A DNA stretch of 49,869 bases from Verrucomicrobiia bacterium (GTDB taxonomy: Bacteria > Verrucomicrobiota > Verrucomicrobiia > JABWAM01), in NCBI GenBank assembly GCA_028687435.1, contig JAQUAF010000043.1:1-49869 (forward strand). The letters are read 5' to 3'. Numbering within the stretch: position 1 is the first letter of the stretch; each line of letters starts with the position of its first letter. This document shows positions 8,821-16,386 of the stretch, in pieces. The translations under genes were made by a program, and so were the position numbers. The notes under the pieces are model-generated. The model was not told the DNA's origin. It did not search any database and saw nothing but the letters and a program-made list of their open reading frames with translations.

Positions 8821-9720
8821 ATGAAAAAACCGGTTAAAAATGATCATTCCACGAAGGGGATATTTGATGCGGTTCATTTGGATGAACGGTTTCCCATCAC
8901 CGTGCCCGGGTGGAACATTCGGGGGGATGTGGCGCCCATTCCACCCCATACCCATGATTGTTTTGAGATCGGGTATTGTTATGAGGGGACAGGGGTTTTC
9001 ACGGTGGAGAACAAGATTCTTCCTTTCAAGGGGGGGGACATGGTGGTGGTCAACCACCGCGAACTGCATTTGATGGTGAGCGCGTTCGGGAAGACGAGCC
9101 GGTGGCGTTTTTGCAACCTGGATCCGGTCCGGTTGCTGGCCGGGCATGTGCCTGCCGGCGAACCCCATCTTGAAGCCGATTCGTTTTGCGGCAGCGGGTT
9201 CACCAATGTTTTTGACTCAGACCGGCATCCGGAATTATGCGCGGTGGTTCGCGACATTGTGACCGAGATGGCGGAACAGCCGCGGGGGTACCGGTCGCTG
9301 GTCCGATCGCTGGTTTGGAATCTCATGGTGCGGTTGCACCGCGCGTTTCCGCCCGGTTCCGGAGGGGAGGGGGCGTCCCGGGAATTGTCCCGCCTTCATC
9401 TCGCGAGGGTCCGGCCCGCGATCGAGCATATCGCCAGCCATTACGACCGGCCTGTCATGGATGCCGATCTGGCGCGTTTATGCCGGATGAGCCGGCCGCA
9501 TTTCCGCCGGATTTTCAAGGAGGCCGCCGGCCTGGCGCCGCATGAATATCTCATCAGTTTTCGAATGAATGTGGCCGCCGCGTTGTTGAAAAACACCGAT
9601 CGCAAGATCCTGGATATTGCATTCAGCGCCGGTTGCCCCACCCTGTCGAATTTCAACCGTCATTTCCGGGCGGTTTTCAAACAAACCCCGCGCCAGTTCC
9701 GTTGTTCGCGCAATACTTGA
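8821..9720 (+). CDS. AraC-family transcriptional regulator
   Basis: A 299-residue regulator with an N-terminal cupin sensor and a C-terminal double helix-turn-helix. The cupin shows the usual metal-type pattern PIPPHTHDCFEIGYCYEGTG (about 40-58) and PFKGGDMVVVNHRELH. The DNA-binding half runs from RVRPAIEHIASHY to the end, with the hallmark second helix region ILDIAFSAGCPTLSNFNRHF and FKQTPRQFR. ATG 8821 is chosen because upstream codons are not family-like and a promoter ends just before it. It probably responds to a sugar or polyol and controls the divergent MDR dehydrogenase. Confidence 0.93.
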   Translation: MKKPVKNDHSTKGIFDAVHLDERFPITVPGWNIRGDVAPIPPHTHDCFEIGYCYEGTGVFTVENKILPFKGGDMVVVNHRELHLMVSAFGKTSRWRFCNLDPVRLLAGHVPAGEPHLEADSFCGSGFTNVFDSDRHPELCAVVRDIVTEMAEQPRGYRSLVRSLVWNLMVRLHRAFPPGSGGEGASRELSRLHLARVRPAIEHIASHYDRPVMDADLARLCRMSRPHFRRIFKEAAGLAPHEYLISFRMNVAAALLKNTDRKILDIAFSAGCPTLSNFNRHFRAVFKQTPRQFRCSRNT

Positions 9721-9819
9721 TGGCGCTTGGATTCCCGCAGGATAAAAATTCTTCGCAATCCCCGATTTTTACTGCGAGAAATCCATTGACTCCTGCACTT
9801 GATGGCTGAAACTTCACCC

Positions 9820-10305
9820 ATGGCAAAGAGGATTATTTTGGCGGATGACAGTCCTGCTGTTTTGGATCTGTGGGGCGGTTTTTTATCCGGGACAAGGGGA
9901 TTTGAAGTGATGGATTTTGCGAATGATGGACGCCAGGCGGTGAGACTGTCGCTGAAGCGCCGTCCGGATGTGGTTGTAATGGATCTTTCCATGCCGGAAC
10001 TCAATGGTTTTGATGCCGCAGCCATGATTGTGGATGAATGCCCGGCCATAAGGGTGGTGGTGGTTTCCGGACATGCGGACAAACAATTTGTTGTCAGGGC
10101 ATTTCGTTCCGGCGCCACGGGTTATCTGGCCAAGGAGGATGCTGCGATGGAGTTGGCGGAAGCCGTCCGCGTTGTTTCAAGCGGGAAGGTGTTTATTTCC
10201 AGGACGGTCCGGCGTTTTCTCGGAACGGGGCAGGAAACGTTTCAGGATCGCATGCAGGCAACGCATGATCAACGCCGGGCGAAGACAGGGCGGGGAACAA
10301 GGTGA
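9820..10305 (+). CDS. Response regulator receiver protein without output domain
   Basis: A receiver domain of the NarL/FixJ type. Acidic pocket residues are in ILADDSP (6-12), the phosphoacceptor is Asp55 in VVVMDLSMPELNG, the switch serine is in VVVVSGHAD, and the conserved lysine is in GYLAKEDA. After the receiver the NarL linker begins (AEAVRVVSSGKVFIS), but the LuxR-type helix-turn-helix never appears. Instead about 40 polar residues follow to the stop. No helix-turn-helix is visible in the other frames, so this is not a simple frameshift. ATG 9802 is an alternative start. No histidine kinase is nearby, so it is an orphan. Confidence 0.88.
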   Translation: MAKRIILADDSPAVLDLWGGFLSGTRGFEVMDFANDGRQAVRLSLKRRPDVVVMDLSMPELNGFDAAAMIVDECPAIRVVVVSGHADKQFVVRAFRSGATGYLAKEDAAMELAEAVRVVSSGKVFISRTVRRFLGTGQETFQDRMQATHDQRRAKTGRGTR

Positions 10306-10349
10306 AGGGGGAAAAGGGCGCCGGAAATTTTCATGTCTTCAGCCGGTTT

Positions 10350-10763
10350 TCAACAAACAAGATAAATCCAGTTGGCAAAGATCAGTCCGCCGATCATTTT
10401 GATTTTTGCGGCAGGGGTGACTGAAGGGAAAAACGTCCGCGGGAAGGAGGGGATGAGAAGAAGGAATGTCCGGAGGAGAATGACAAAAACAACCACGACA
10501 AACAGGGGGTTGAGTTGGCAGGCGGCGGGGATGTCAAGTTGAAGGAGAGCCATGGCGGCCCGGGTGCTGCCGCAGATGGGGCAGGGAATGCCGGTCAAAG
10601 CGCGAAAGGGGCAAAAGGGAAGGGGCAATCCATGACGGACGCCCAGCCAGGCCAGTCCGGCGAAAAGTCCGAGGGCAGTGAGGGGAATAAATGTCTCGAG
10701 TTTTGCGCGAAATTTTGACGGGTTGGGATGAAAGCCTTGTTCCATGAGCGCTGCGCATTTCAA
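10350..10763 (-). CDS. DUF2752 membrane protein
   Basis: A protein of about 131-137 residues with the DUF2752 signature: a proline- and cysteine-rich loop CPFRALTGIPCPICGSTRA, between hydrophobic segments (LTALGLFAGLAWLGV and NPLFVVVVFVILLRTFLLLI), with a last hydrophobic segment near the end. The family's function is unknown; it is common in Bacteroidota and PVC genomes and is often found with TM2, GYF or CD225-like membrane proteins, as here. Start may be 10763 or 10745. It is the last gene of a minus-strand run. Confidence 0.8.
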   Translation of the reverse strand: MKCAALMEQGFHPNPSKFRAKLETFIPLTALGLFAGLAWLGVRHGLPLPFCPFRALTGIPCPICGSTRAAMALLQLDIPAACQLNPLFVVVVFVILLRTFLLLIPSFPRTFFPSVTPAAKIKMIGGLIFANWIYLVC

Positions 10764-10775
10764 ATGGATATTCCC

Positions 10776-11153
10776 TTAGTGCCTTGGTGTCTGTGAATGA
10801 TCAGGGAGTGGAGAGCCGGCGCGGCGAATGAGGCGGATGCCGCTGTGCAGGGACCATGACCAGCTGATGAGGAAGATTCCGATTCCGATGATTCCCTCTC
10901 TCAGAAACGGACCGCCGTCGAGCGGAATCATTTCGGTTTGCAACCATTGCCTGACTGCGCCGTAAAGGAAGACCACCGAAAGGGCGCCTCCGGCAAGGGC
11001 GAGCGCCATCTGGACATAAGCGGCGCGCCGTTCGCCCGCCAGCAGGGTTCCCATTCCGGGAAGAACCAGCAGGTTGCTGGCAAGGCACGCCCAAGCCATG
11101 GGCGGATCAAGGGGTTTTGGAGGAGGGTTCGGCAAAGATGTCTTCGTAAGCAT
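10776..11153 (-). CDS. Small integral membrane protein
   Basis: A 125-residue protein (or 107 from ATG 11099) with three or four hydrophobic segments: WACLASNLLVLPGMGTLLAG, YVQMALALAGGALSVVFLY and IIGIGIFLISWSWSLHSGI. The LPGMGTLLAGERRAAYVQ pattern resembles TM2-type proteins but is not clear enough to assign. With the 11153 start it overlaps the upstream GYF gene by 47 bp; with 11099 it starts 7 bp after it. The tight packing suggests co-transcription with the GYF and DUF2752 genes. Confidence 0.65.
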   Translation of the reverse strand: MLTKTSLPNPPPKPLDPPMAWACLASNLLVLPGMGTLLAGERRAAYVQMALALAGGALSVVFLYGAVRQWLQTEMIPLDGGPFLREGIIGIGIFLISWSWSLHSGIRLIRRAGSPLPDHSQTPRH

Positions 11154-11958
11154 AGGCCATGGAGGCCAGGGCGATGGTGATGGTGACGAAAACGCCGATG
11201 AAACAGGCGATGAGTCCCAGCATGGCCACCAGCCCCAGCACCAGGAGAAGGGCGAAAAATTGCCACCAATGTTTGCTGATCACCTTGCGGCTGACTTCCA
11301 TGGCGTCCCAGAACTCGAGCTGTTTGTCGATGACCAGGGGGATGGCAAAAGACCATGCAACCCCGAGATAGATGCCGGGCAGAATGCAAAGGAAGAGACC
11401 CACGCTGGTCAGGATGCCGGACACCAGGCCGACCAGCATCAATTGGGCAAAGGACAATTTGAAACCAACAAAGGCATCCTCCAAGGCGGCTGGCTGGCCC
11501 CGGATCAGTTTGAGGATGAAGTAATACAGTCCACCGGTCAAAACACCGGTGAGCAAGAGTCCGATAAAAATATAGTTTGAGATGCCGAGGATGATGGCGA
11601 TGAGCGTGGTGACTCCCACCGTGAGCCAGAAATTGGCTTTGACCAGCGCCCATCCGCGGCTGAGGCACGATCCGATATTGACGGAGTAGTCGCGGGCCAG
11701 GATGGCATTGGCGATGTTTTCGGCTTTTTGACGGCTGGTGGAGGTGACGGGGGGGATGTTGCTGGCGGGTGGAGGGACGCAGCCCATGGCGGCGGCTGCT
11801 TCGGGGATGTTTTTGAGGGGTTTCCATTCCGCGCCGCCTTCGGCCTGCAAGGGGGTTTCGGAATTGATCCGCCCCTCTTTGTGCCATTGTTGGAGTTGTT
11901 CAAGGGAAAAGGGACCGTATTCCTTGCCGTCGCCGCCAATCATTTTATACATGGCCAT
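11107..11958 (-). CDS. GYF-domain membrane protein
   Basis: A 283-residue protein starting at ATG 11958. Residues 3-50 form a GYF_2 domain (YKMIGGDGKEYGPFSLEQLQ, then WHKEGRINSETPL and WKPLKNI), which in other proteins binds proline-rich peptides. A linker with PPPASNIPP follows. The rest is membrane domain with about six hydrophobic segments, including SYNYIFIGLLLTG-like, VSGILTSVGLFLCILPGIYLGVA and FFALLLVLGLVAMLGLIACF. This layout is frequent in PVC and Bacteroidota genomes; the role is unknown, perhaps as a membrane scaffold. The gene belongs with the two small membrane genes downstream. Confidence 0.8.
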   Translation of the reverse strand: MAMYKMIGGDGKEYGPFSLEQLQQWHKEGRINSETPLQAEGGAEWKPLKNIPEAAAAMGCVPPPASNIPPVTSTSRQKAENIANAILARDYSVNIGSCLSRGWALVKANFWLTVGVTTLIAIILGISNYIFIGLLLTGVLTGGLYYFILKLIRGQPAALEDAFVGFKLSFAQLMLVGLVSGILTSVGLFLCILPGIYLGVAWSFAIPLVIDKQLEFWDAMEVSRKVISKHWWQFFALLLVLGLVAMLGLIACFIGVFVTITIALASMAYAYEDIFAEPSSKTP

Positions 11959-12022
11959 AAAATTCCTTCTGTTGCATTTTGCCTCGGGCATCGGGGGGCG
12001 ATGCGTCGAAAGCCGGAAGGAT

Positions 12023-13225
12023 TCAAGCGGTTTCCCTGACGCCAGGCAATCCCAAACAAGCGGCCGCAACCGCTCGTTCCGCCTCGATCTGTTCCGGATG
12101 ATGCAGGGCGATCAGCCGGCCGGGCAGATGATAACCGAAGTAATGACAGTTGTCGGCGGAAAGAAACGCGGCGACGCAGGGGATGCCGACCGCCGCTGCC
12201 AGATGGTAAGGGCCGCAATCGTTGGAGACAAAAAGGCGGCATTGGCTGAGAAGGGAGGCAAAGGCCGGCAGGGGTTGGGGGGGGACAAGGCGGGCCAGAT
12301 CGGGGGCGGCAGCCAGCCATTGGCGAAGCGCGGGATCGTCAGCCCTCGGATCTCCCGGTCCCAAGGCCAGAAGGACGGGAATTTTTTCCGCCAGCAATCG
12401 TTCGCCGATGCGAAGAAAGGCTTCCAACGGCCAGCTTTTTCTCCAGTGATGGGGCGCAAAAATCAGCGCCGGGCGTTTCAGGGGGCGGAACAGCCGGGCG
12501 GTTTCGGATGCCAGAGCAGGATCGGGTCGAAGCGTGGGAATGGCATCGGCGGGCGTTTTTCCAAATGGCGAGAGCAGGCGAAGCAGGTTGGAGATCATGG
12601 GATCCGGACGCGAAGGGGCGACCGGATGGGAGAGAAAGGCGCGGCTTTCCTCGTTGTCGAATCCCGCACGGCAACGGGCGCCGGTCCAGAGGGCGAGGCA
12701 CAGGGTGGTGAAGGAGGATTTGAAGGCGTTGTCGCAGGCGATGACCGCATCGTAGCGTTCCCGGCGCAGTTGACGCAAGAGGTGGAGCATGGCCAGGGGA
12801 TGGGACAGGAATCGCGGATGAAAAACCAGGATGTTGCCGGCGCCTGTTCCGTATTGGAACAGCGGGCTGATGTTGTCGCGCAGCATCAGATCCAGACGGG
12901 CGTTGGGAAACAGCCGGCGGCATTCCGGAATCAGAATGAGCGATTGAAGGGCGTCGCCCAGCGCCTTGCCGGTGCGGATGATCAGAACCTTGCTGAAAAG
13001 GGAGGGATTGATTTCGCGGGAGGCCCGGGGTTCCCGTCGCAGCAGAATGGCGCGAAGCCCGGCCAGCAGCAGGTTTCGTCCCCGGTGTTCCATGTCTCGC
13101 CGGAAAAGGCGGAATCGGACGGGGAAGGGAAGATGGAACTCGAGATTCAAGGGGTCGGGTTTCAGGGGCAAGGTGTCAGGTTGATCCGGATTTTGCGTCA
13201 AAATCCGGGAAACCCGGATATCCAA
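12023..13225 (-). CDS. Glycosyltransferase family 9 (heptosyltransferase-like)
   Basis: GT9 enzymes add ADP-heptose or related sugars to the lipopolysaccharide core on the cytoplasmic face of the inner membrane. Family marks are the N-terminal KVLIIRTGKALGDALQSLIL with the GALGD-like loop, and the C-terminal nucleotide-sugar part LFVSNDCGPYHLAAAVGIPC (cf. the usual D(T/S)G(P)xH), plus APHHWRKSWP. The frame is open from 13225 (400 residues), but a start at ATG 13093 (356 residues, MEHRGRNLLL) fits the family length better. It indicates a Gram-negative envelope. It lies downstream of gltX in the same direction. Confidence 0.88.
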   Translation of the reverse strand: MDIRVSRILTQNPDQPDTLPLKPDPLNLEFHLPFPVRFRLFRRDMEHRGRNLLLAGLRAILLRREPRASREINPSLFSKVLIIRTGKALGDALQSLILIPECRRLFPNARLDLMLRDNISPLFQYGTGAGNILVFHPRFLSHPLAMLHLLRQLRRERYDAVIACDNAFKSSFTTLCLALWTGARCRAGFDNEESRAFLSHPVAPSRPDPMISNLLRLLSPFGKTPADAIPTLRPDPALASETARLFRPLKRPALIFAPHHWRKSWPLEAFLRIGERLLAEKIPVLLALGPGDPRADDPALRQWLAAAPDLARLVPPQPLPAFASLLSQCRLFVSNDCGPYHLAAAVGIPCVAAFLSADNCHYFGYHLPGRLIALHHPEQIEAERAVAAACLGLPGVRETA

Positions 13226-13298
13226 TCATCAAAATTCAAAGCGATGAACGGTCGTGTTTCTGTCTTGGGTTGAACTTGTTATACCTTGTTCCCAAACC

Positions 13299-14624
13299 TT
13301 ATCCCTTCAGTTTTTCGAGGCGCCGCAGCACGCAGTCCCGGCCCATCACCTCGAGCATGTGGTATAAACTGGGGCCGATGCCGCGGCCGCTGACGGCCAC
13401 GCGGGCGGGATGAATGTATTCGGCTGTTTTGATGCCTTTGCCGGCGGCGAGCTGCTTGAACTGGCTTTCCAGTTGGGCGGCGGTCCAGGGTTCGGTTTTT
13501 TCGAGCAGGCTCCGCAACTCGGCCAGCCGTTCGCTGGCGCCGGCTTTCTTGAGGGTTTTGGTTTCCGCCTCCGGATCGCGGGGATGATCGTCCTTGAAAA
13601 AGAAGACGGTCATGTCCACGACGTCGGAAAGCTGTTTGACCTTTTCCTTGACCAGGGAGAGGACTTTCTGCGCGTAGGGGGACATTTCCTCTCCGGAAGG
13701 CGCGCGCGCGGCGGCAAGGTAACCGGCTTTTTCCAGAAGCGGCATGGCCAGGGCGTTGAACCGTTCGGGCGGCATGGTGGCAAGGTATTTGGCGTTCATC
13801 CACTGCAACTTGTCCATGTCGAAGCGGGCGTTGTGGCGGTTGATCTGGGGAAAATCGAAGCGGCGGATGATTTCCTCAATGGGCATGATCTCGCTGTCGT
13901 CCTTGGGCGACCAGCCCAGCAGGCAGAGATAATTGCGCACGGCTTCGGGGATGAATCCCTTGTCGAGATATTCGCCCACGGCGGCCCCGGCGTCCCGCTT
14001 GCTCATTTTGGAGCCGTCCCGGTTTAGAATGAGGGGGATGTGGGCGAAGGCAGGGGGGGGGACGCCGAACGCCTCGTAAAGCGCCAGGTGCTTGGGGGTG
14101 TTGGAAAGATGGTCCTCGCCGCGGATGACATGGGTGATTTTCATCTCGATGTCATCCACCACATTGACCAGATGGAAAATGAAGGAACCGTCGGGCCGGA
14201 CGATGGTCATGTCCGGCTCGGGTGTCAGGTCGATCTGGATGGAGCCGCAGATCAGGTCCGGCACGGTCATGACTTGTTTGGGAAACTTGAAACGGATGGC
14301 GCCATGATCCTCATAGGCGCGACCGGAGTCCATCAGGCGTTTGACGTAGCCTTGGTAGATTTCGCGCCGCTGGCTTTGGAAGTAGGGCCCGTGGTTGCCG
14401 CCCTTGGACGGGCCCTCGTCCCAGTCCAGCCCGAGCCATTCCAAACCCTTGAAAATGACGTCCACGGCCTCCTGGGTGTTGCGCGCGTGGTCGGTGTCCT
14501 CGATGCGCAGCACAAAGACGCCGCCGGTATGGCGGGCGTAAAGCCAGTTGAAAAGGGCGGTGCGGGCGCCTCCGATATGAAGCATGCCGGTGGGGCTTGG
14601 GGCAAAACGAACGCGAGTGGTCAT
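13299..14624 (-). CDS. gltX: Glutamyl-tRNA synthetase, short form
   Basis: Charges tRNA-Glu (possibly also tRNA-Gln) with glutamate in the cytoplasm. The class I signatures are present: RFAPSPTGMLHIGGARTAL (HIGH-type, residues 6-24) and SKMSKRDAG (KMSKR at 206-210). Anticodon-binding segments follow (VKQLSDVVDMTVFFF, then GKGIKTAEYIHPARVAVSG and GPSLYHMLEVMGRD). At 441 residues it is shorter than the usual 465-490. The shortfall is after LMDSGRAYE, which runs straight into DHGAIRFKFP, so the zinc-associated insert with its cysteines is missing. Start ATG 14624 begins the fold exactly and has no clear ribosome site. Downstream of the glycosyltransferase-like gene by 79 bp. Confidence 0.95.
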   Translation of the reverse strand: MTTRVRFAPSPTGMLHIGGARTALFNWLYARHTGGVFVLRIEDTDHARNTQEAVDVIFKGLEWLGLDWDEGPSKGGNHGPYFQSQRREIYQGYVKRLMDSGRAYEDHGAIRFKFPKQVMTVPDLICGSIQIDLTPEPDMTIVRPDGSFIFHLVNVVDDIEMKITHVIRGEDHLSNTPKHLALYEAFGVPPPAFAHIPLILNRDGSKMSKRDAGAAVGEYLDKGFIPEAVRNYLCLLGWSPKDDSEIMPIEEIIRRFDFPQINRHNARFDMDKLQWMNAKYLATMPPERFNALAMPLLEKAGYLAAARAPSGEEMSPYAQKVLSLVKEKVKQLSDVVDMTVFFFKDDHPRDPEAETKTLKKAGASERLAELRSLLEKTEPWTAAQLESQFKQLAAGKGIKTAEYIHPARVAVSGRGIGPSLYHMLEVMGRDCVLRRLEKLKG

Positions 14625-14703
14625 GGGTGCAGCAGAAGAAAGAATTCCTCGCGTGGCAAGGAAAATTTCTCCCGTAAAATCCGGCTTTTATGAAACAGGC
14701 GGG

Positions 14704-15933
14704 TCAAATCGCCAGGGTTTTGAGCATATGACCGACCACTTTTTCAGCGGAAAAGTATTCCCGGGCGATCTCGATGGCTTTCCGGGAGTGTTTTTCGTAG
14801 TCCGCCGCGATGGTTTCGGCTGCGGATTGGATGTCGGACATGTTGCGGAAGGCGAAGAGACCTTCGCCGGTGGGGATGAATTTCCCGAAAAGGGTGTCCT
14901 GGGTGATGACCGGACGGCCCGCCGCCAGATAACAGGCGCTGCGGTCGCTGAACCAGCCGGTTTTCAGGCGGATGTATTGATCCTTGGCCACGGTCCACTC
15001 GGCGTCGCTGTTTTGGATGTATTTGATATAGGCGTCGTAGTTGCGCGATAGCTCGTGAGGACTGGCCAGCCGCCAGCCCTGGCGTTCATAAAGTTCCCTT
15101 GATGCGGGATCCCGGCTCATGTCGGTGGCCATTTCGCAGATGAAATTGCCGTTTTTCAAGCAGGTGGGCAGGTCTGTGAATTTGAGGAATTCGAAGGTTT
15201 TGGACCAATAGTAGATTTTGTTTTTCCAGACGACATCCTTGCCCTTGGTTTCCCAGTTGGCGATGGTGGTCAGGCGGATGGGGGCGGTTTTGGCGCCCTT
15301 GGGAACGATCAGAGAGGTGGCGCGTCGTTTGTCGATGATGGGCTGGTGTTGCTTCCACAGTTCGAGGGCGACCGGTTGCCGGGTGGCGTGCCATTTGAAG
15401 CCACCGGCGGGCAGGGGGCAATCGGATTGGCCGATGTTTTCGCCAAATGTGAAATGGGCATGGTGCTGGCGCAGGTAGTCGATGGTGTCCTGGGTTTTCT
15501 TGTCGAGTTTGATCTGTTCCACCCCCGGATCGCTTTCCACGTAGGCGAGACAGGGGGATTTCAACACATCGTCGTGCAGTTCCTGAGCCCCGCAGATGTT
15601 CAGGGTGGCGGCGGCGTTGGCAAAGGTCTGGCTGATCTGGCGTTCGGTCAGGTCGCCAAACACTTTCATGGGTTCCATGAATCGAGCCCGGTAGCACCAG
15701 CGGAAACCAAAACGGTCCGCCAGACGGCGGGTGATTCCGACCACGTTGCGAACGGCGGTTTCCCCCATTTCAAAGGTGTGCGGATCATAGGGCAGGCGCG
15801 CCGTGTCCTCGATGTAGATGGGGTCGTAACCAAGAGCCTTGAGCCCCAGGATATAATGAAGGTGCTGCCAGACCACGCCCGCAATCGGACAGGTGGTCAT
15901 GAATCCCGCCACCACAACACGTTTTTTCTTCAT
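14704..15933 (-). CDS. Glycosyltransferase-like protein
   Basis: A 409-residue protein starting at ATG 15933 with MKKKRVVVAGFMTTCPIAG, a GT-B-like first strand and loop, then VWQHLHYILGLKALGYDPIY as in glycosyltransferase family 4-type N-domains. The C-terminal domain has LKTGWFSDRSACYLAAGRPV followed by GLFAFRNMSDIQSAAETIA, matching the acceptor/nucleotide half of GT-B enzymes, where the invariant pattern is S.R..E.LAAG.PV. The catalytic E is replaced by Ser/Ala-type residues, so activity is not certain. It may act in surface polysaccharide or glycan synthesis. It is the first gene of a same-direction run with gltX and GT9. Confidence 0.65.
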   Translation of the reverse strand: MKKKRVVVAGFMTTCPIAGVVWQHLHYILGLKALGYDPIYIEDTARLPYDPHTFEMGETAVRNVVGITRRLADRFGFRWCYRARFMEPMKVFGDLTERQISQTFANAAATLNICGAQELHDDVLKSPCLAYVESDPGVEQIKLDKKTQDTIDYLRQHHAHFTFGENIGQSDCPLPAGGFKWHATRQPVALELWKQHQPIIDKRRATSLIVPKGAKTAPIRLTTIANWETKGKDVVWKNKIYYWSKTFEFLKFTDLPTCLKNGNFICEMATDMSRDPASRELYERQGWRLASPHELSRNYDAYIKYIQNSDAEWTVAKDQYIRLKTGWFSDRSACYLAAGRPVITQDTLFGKFIPTGEGLFAFRNMSDIQSAAETIAADYEKHSRKAIEIAREYFSAEKVVGHMLKTLAI

Positions 15934-15983
15934 GCCGTCCATCGTAAAGACTGCGCAAACGCTTGGCAAGATTGCAGGGCGGG

Positions 15984-16018
15984 GGATTTTGGATTTTAGA
16001 TTGATGATTTGTGATTTT
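15984..16018. repeat. 7-bp-period array (GGATTTT-like units)
   Basis: Five heptamers in register: GGATTTT twice, then AGATTGA, TGATTTG and TGATTTT. It lies between the glycosyltransferase start and the 216-bp element, in non-coding DNA. Confidence 0.65.
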
Positions 16019-16078
16019 TGCGGAAATCGCGGCGCCTTCCCCCGATGTCATTGCGAGACCGTGGATTCCCGCGAAAGC

Positions 16079-16294
16079 GCATACGCGTCAACCTAATTGA
16101 GATCCTTTTCTGGGAACGCGGGTGTCCTGCCCAACGCCGCTAACATTTACCCAATCTGGGACCATTCCGTTCTGATGGAAGCGGTGCGGGAGCCCCGCCC
16201 TCCATTGTCTGCACGGTAAAAAATGGAGGGCGGGGCTCCCGCACCGCCTATGATAGAGATATGATTCATTGATTCCTTAGGTTGACGCGTATGC
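16079..16294 (+). mobile_element. 216-bp MITE-like element, copy B
   Basis: The element has perfect 18-bp terminal inverted repeats: GCATACGCGTCAACCTAA at 16079-16096, with its exact complement at 16277-16294. It is bordered by GCGAAAGC (16071-16078) and GCGAATGC (16295-16302), an 8-bp target duplication with one mismatch. Removing the element and one duplication rebuilds a REP hairpin, ATTCCC-GCGAAAGC-GGGAAT. The core carries a perfect 26-bp-arm hairpin (16181-16206 with 16222-16247). It has no coding capacity and differs from copy F at only about six positions. It would need a transposase supplied from elsewhere. Confidence 0.9.
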
Positions 16295-16338
16295 GCGAAT
16301 GCGGGAATCTGGATGCGCGGAATTTTTTGCGCTGAAAT

Positions 16339-16366
16339 TTGACAATTCCGGATTTGGGTGTATGGT
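16339..16366 (+). promoter_or_regulatory. Sigma70-type promoter of the GntR gene
   Basis: TTGACA at 16339-16344 and TATGGT at 16361-16366, with 16 bp between them. Transcription should start near 16373, inside the adjacent 17-bp palindrome, about 14 nt before ATG 16387. No ribosome-binding sequence fits in that leader. Confidence 0.65.
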
Positions 16367-16368
16367 AA

Positions 16369-16385
16369 AAGTCATTCAATGACTT
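16369..16385. promoter_or_regulatory. 17-bp palindromic operator, probably for autoregulation
   Basis: AAGTCATT-C-AATGACTT is a perfect 8-bp-arm palindrome placed directly after the -10 box and ending one base before the start codon. A dimeric GntR protein bound here would block transcription start, so negative autoregulation of the operon is the natural reading. This is inferred from position and symmetry. Confidence 0.6.
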
Positions 16386-16386
16386 C

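Noticed and set aside
11738..13273. 511-codon plus-strand frame over the GYF and GT9 genes
   Set aside because: Both minus-strand genes are recognised families; the frame is a Gly/Gln-rich shadow.
16181..16247. GC-rich hairpins considered as CRISPR repeats or tRNA-like RNAs
   Set aside because: They are widely spaced single copies, not arrays with spacers, and do not fold as a cloverleaf. No cas genes are present.
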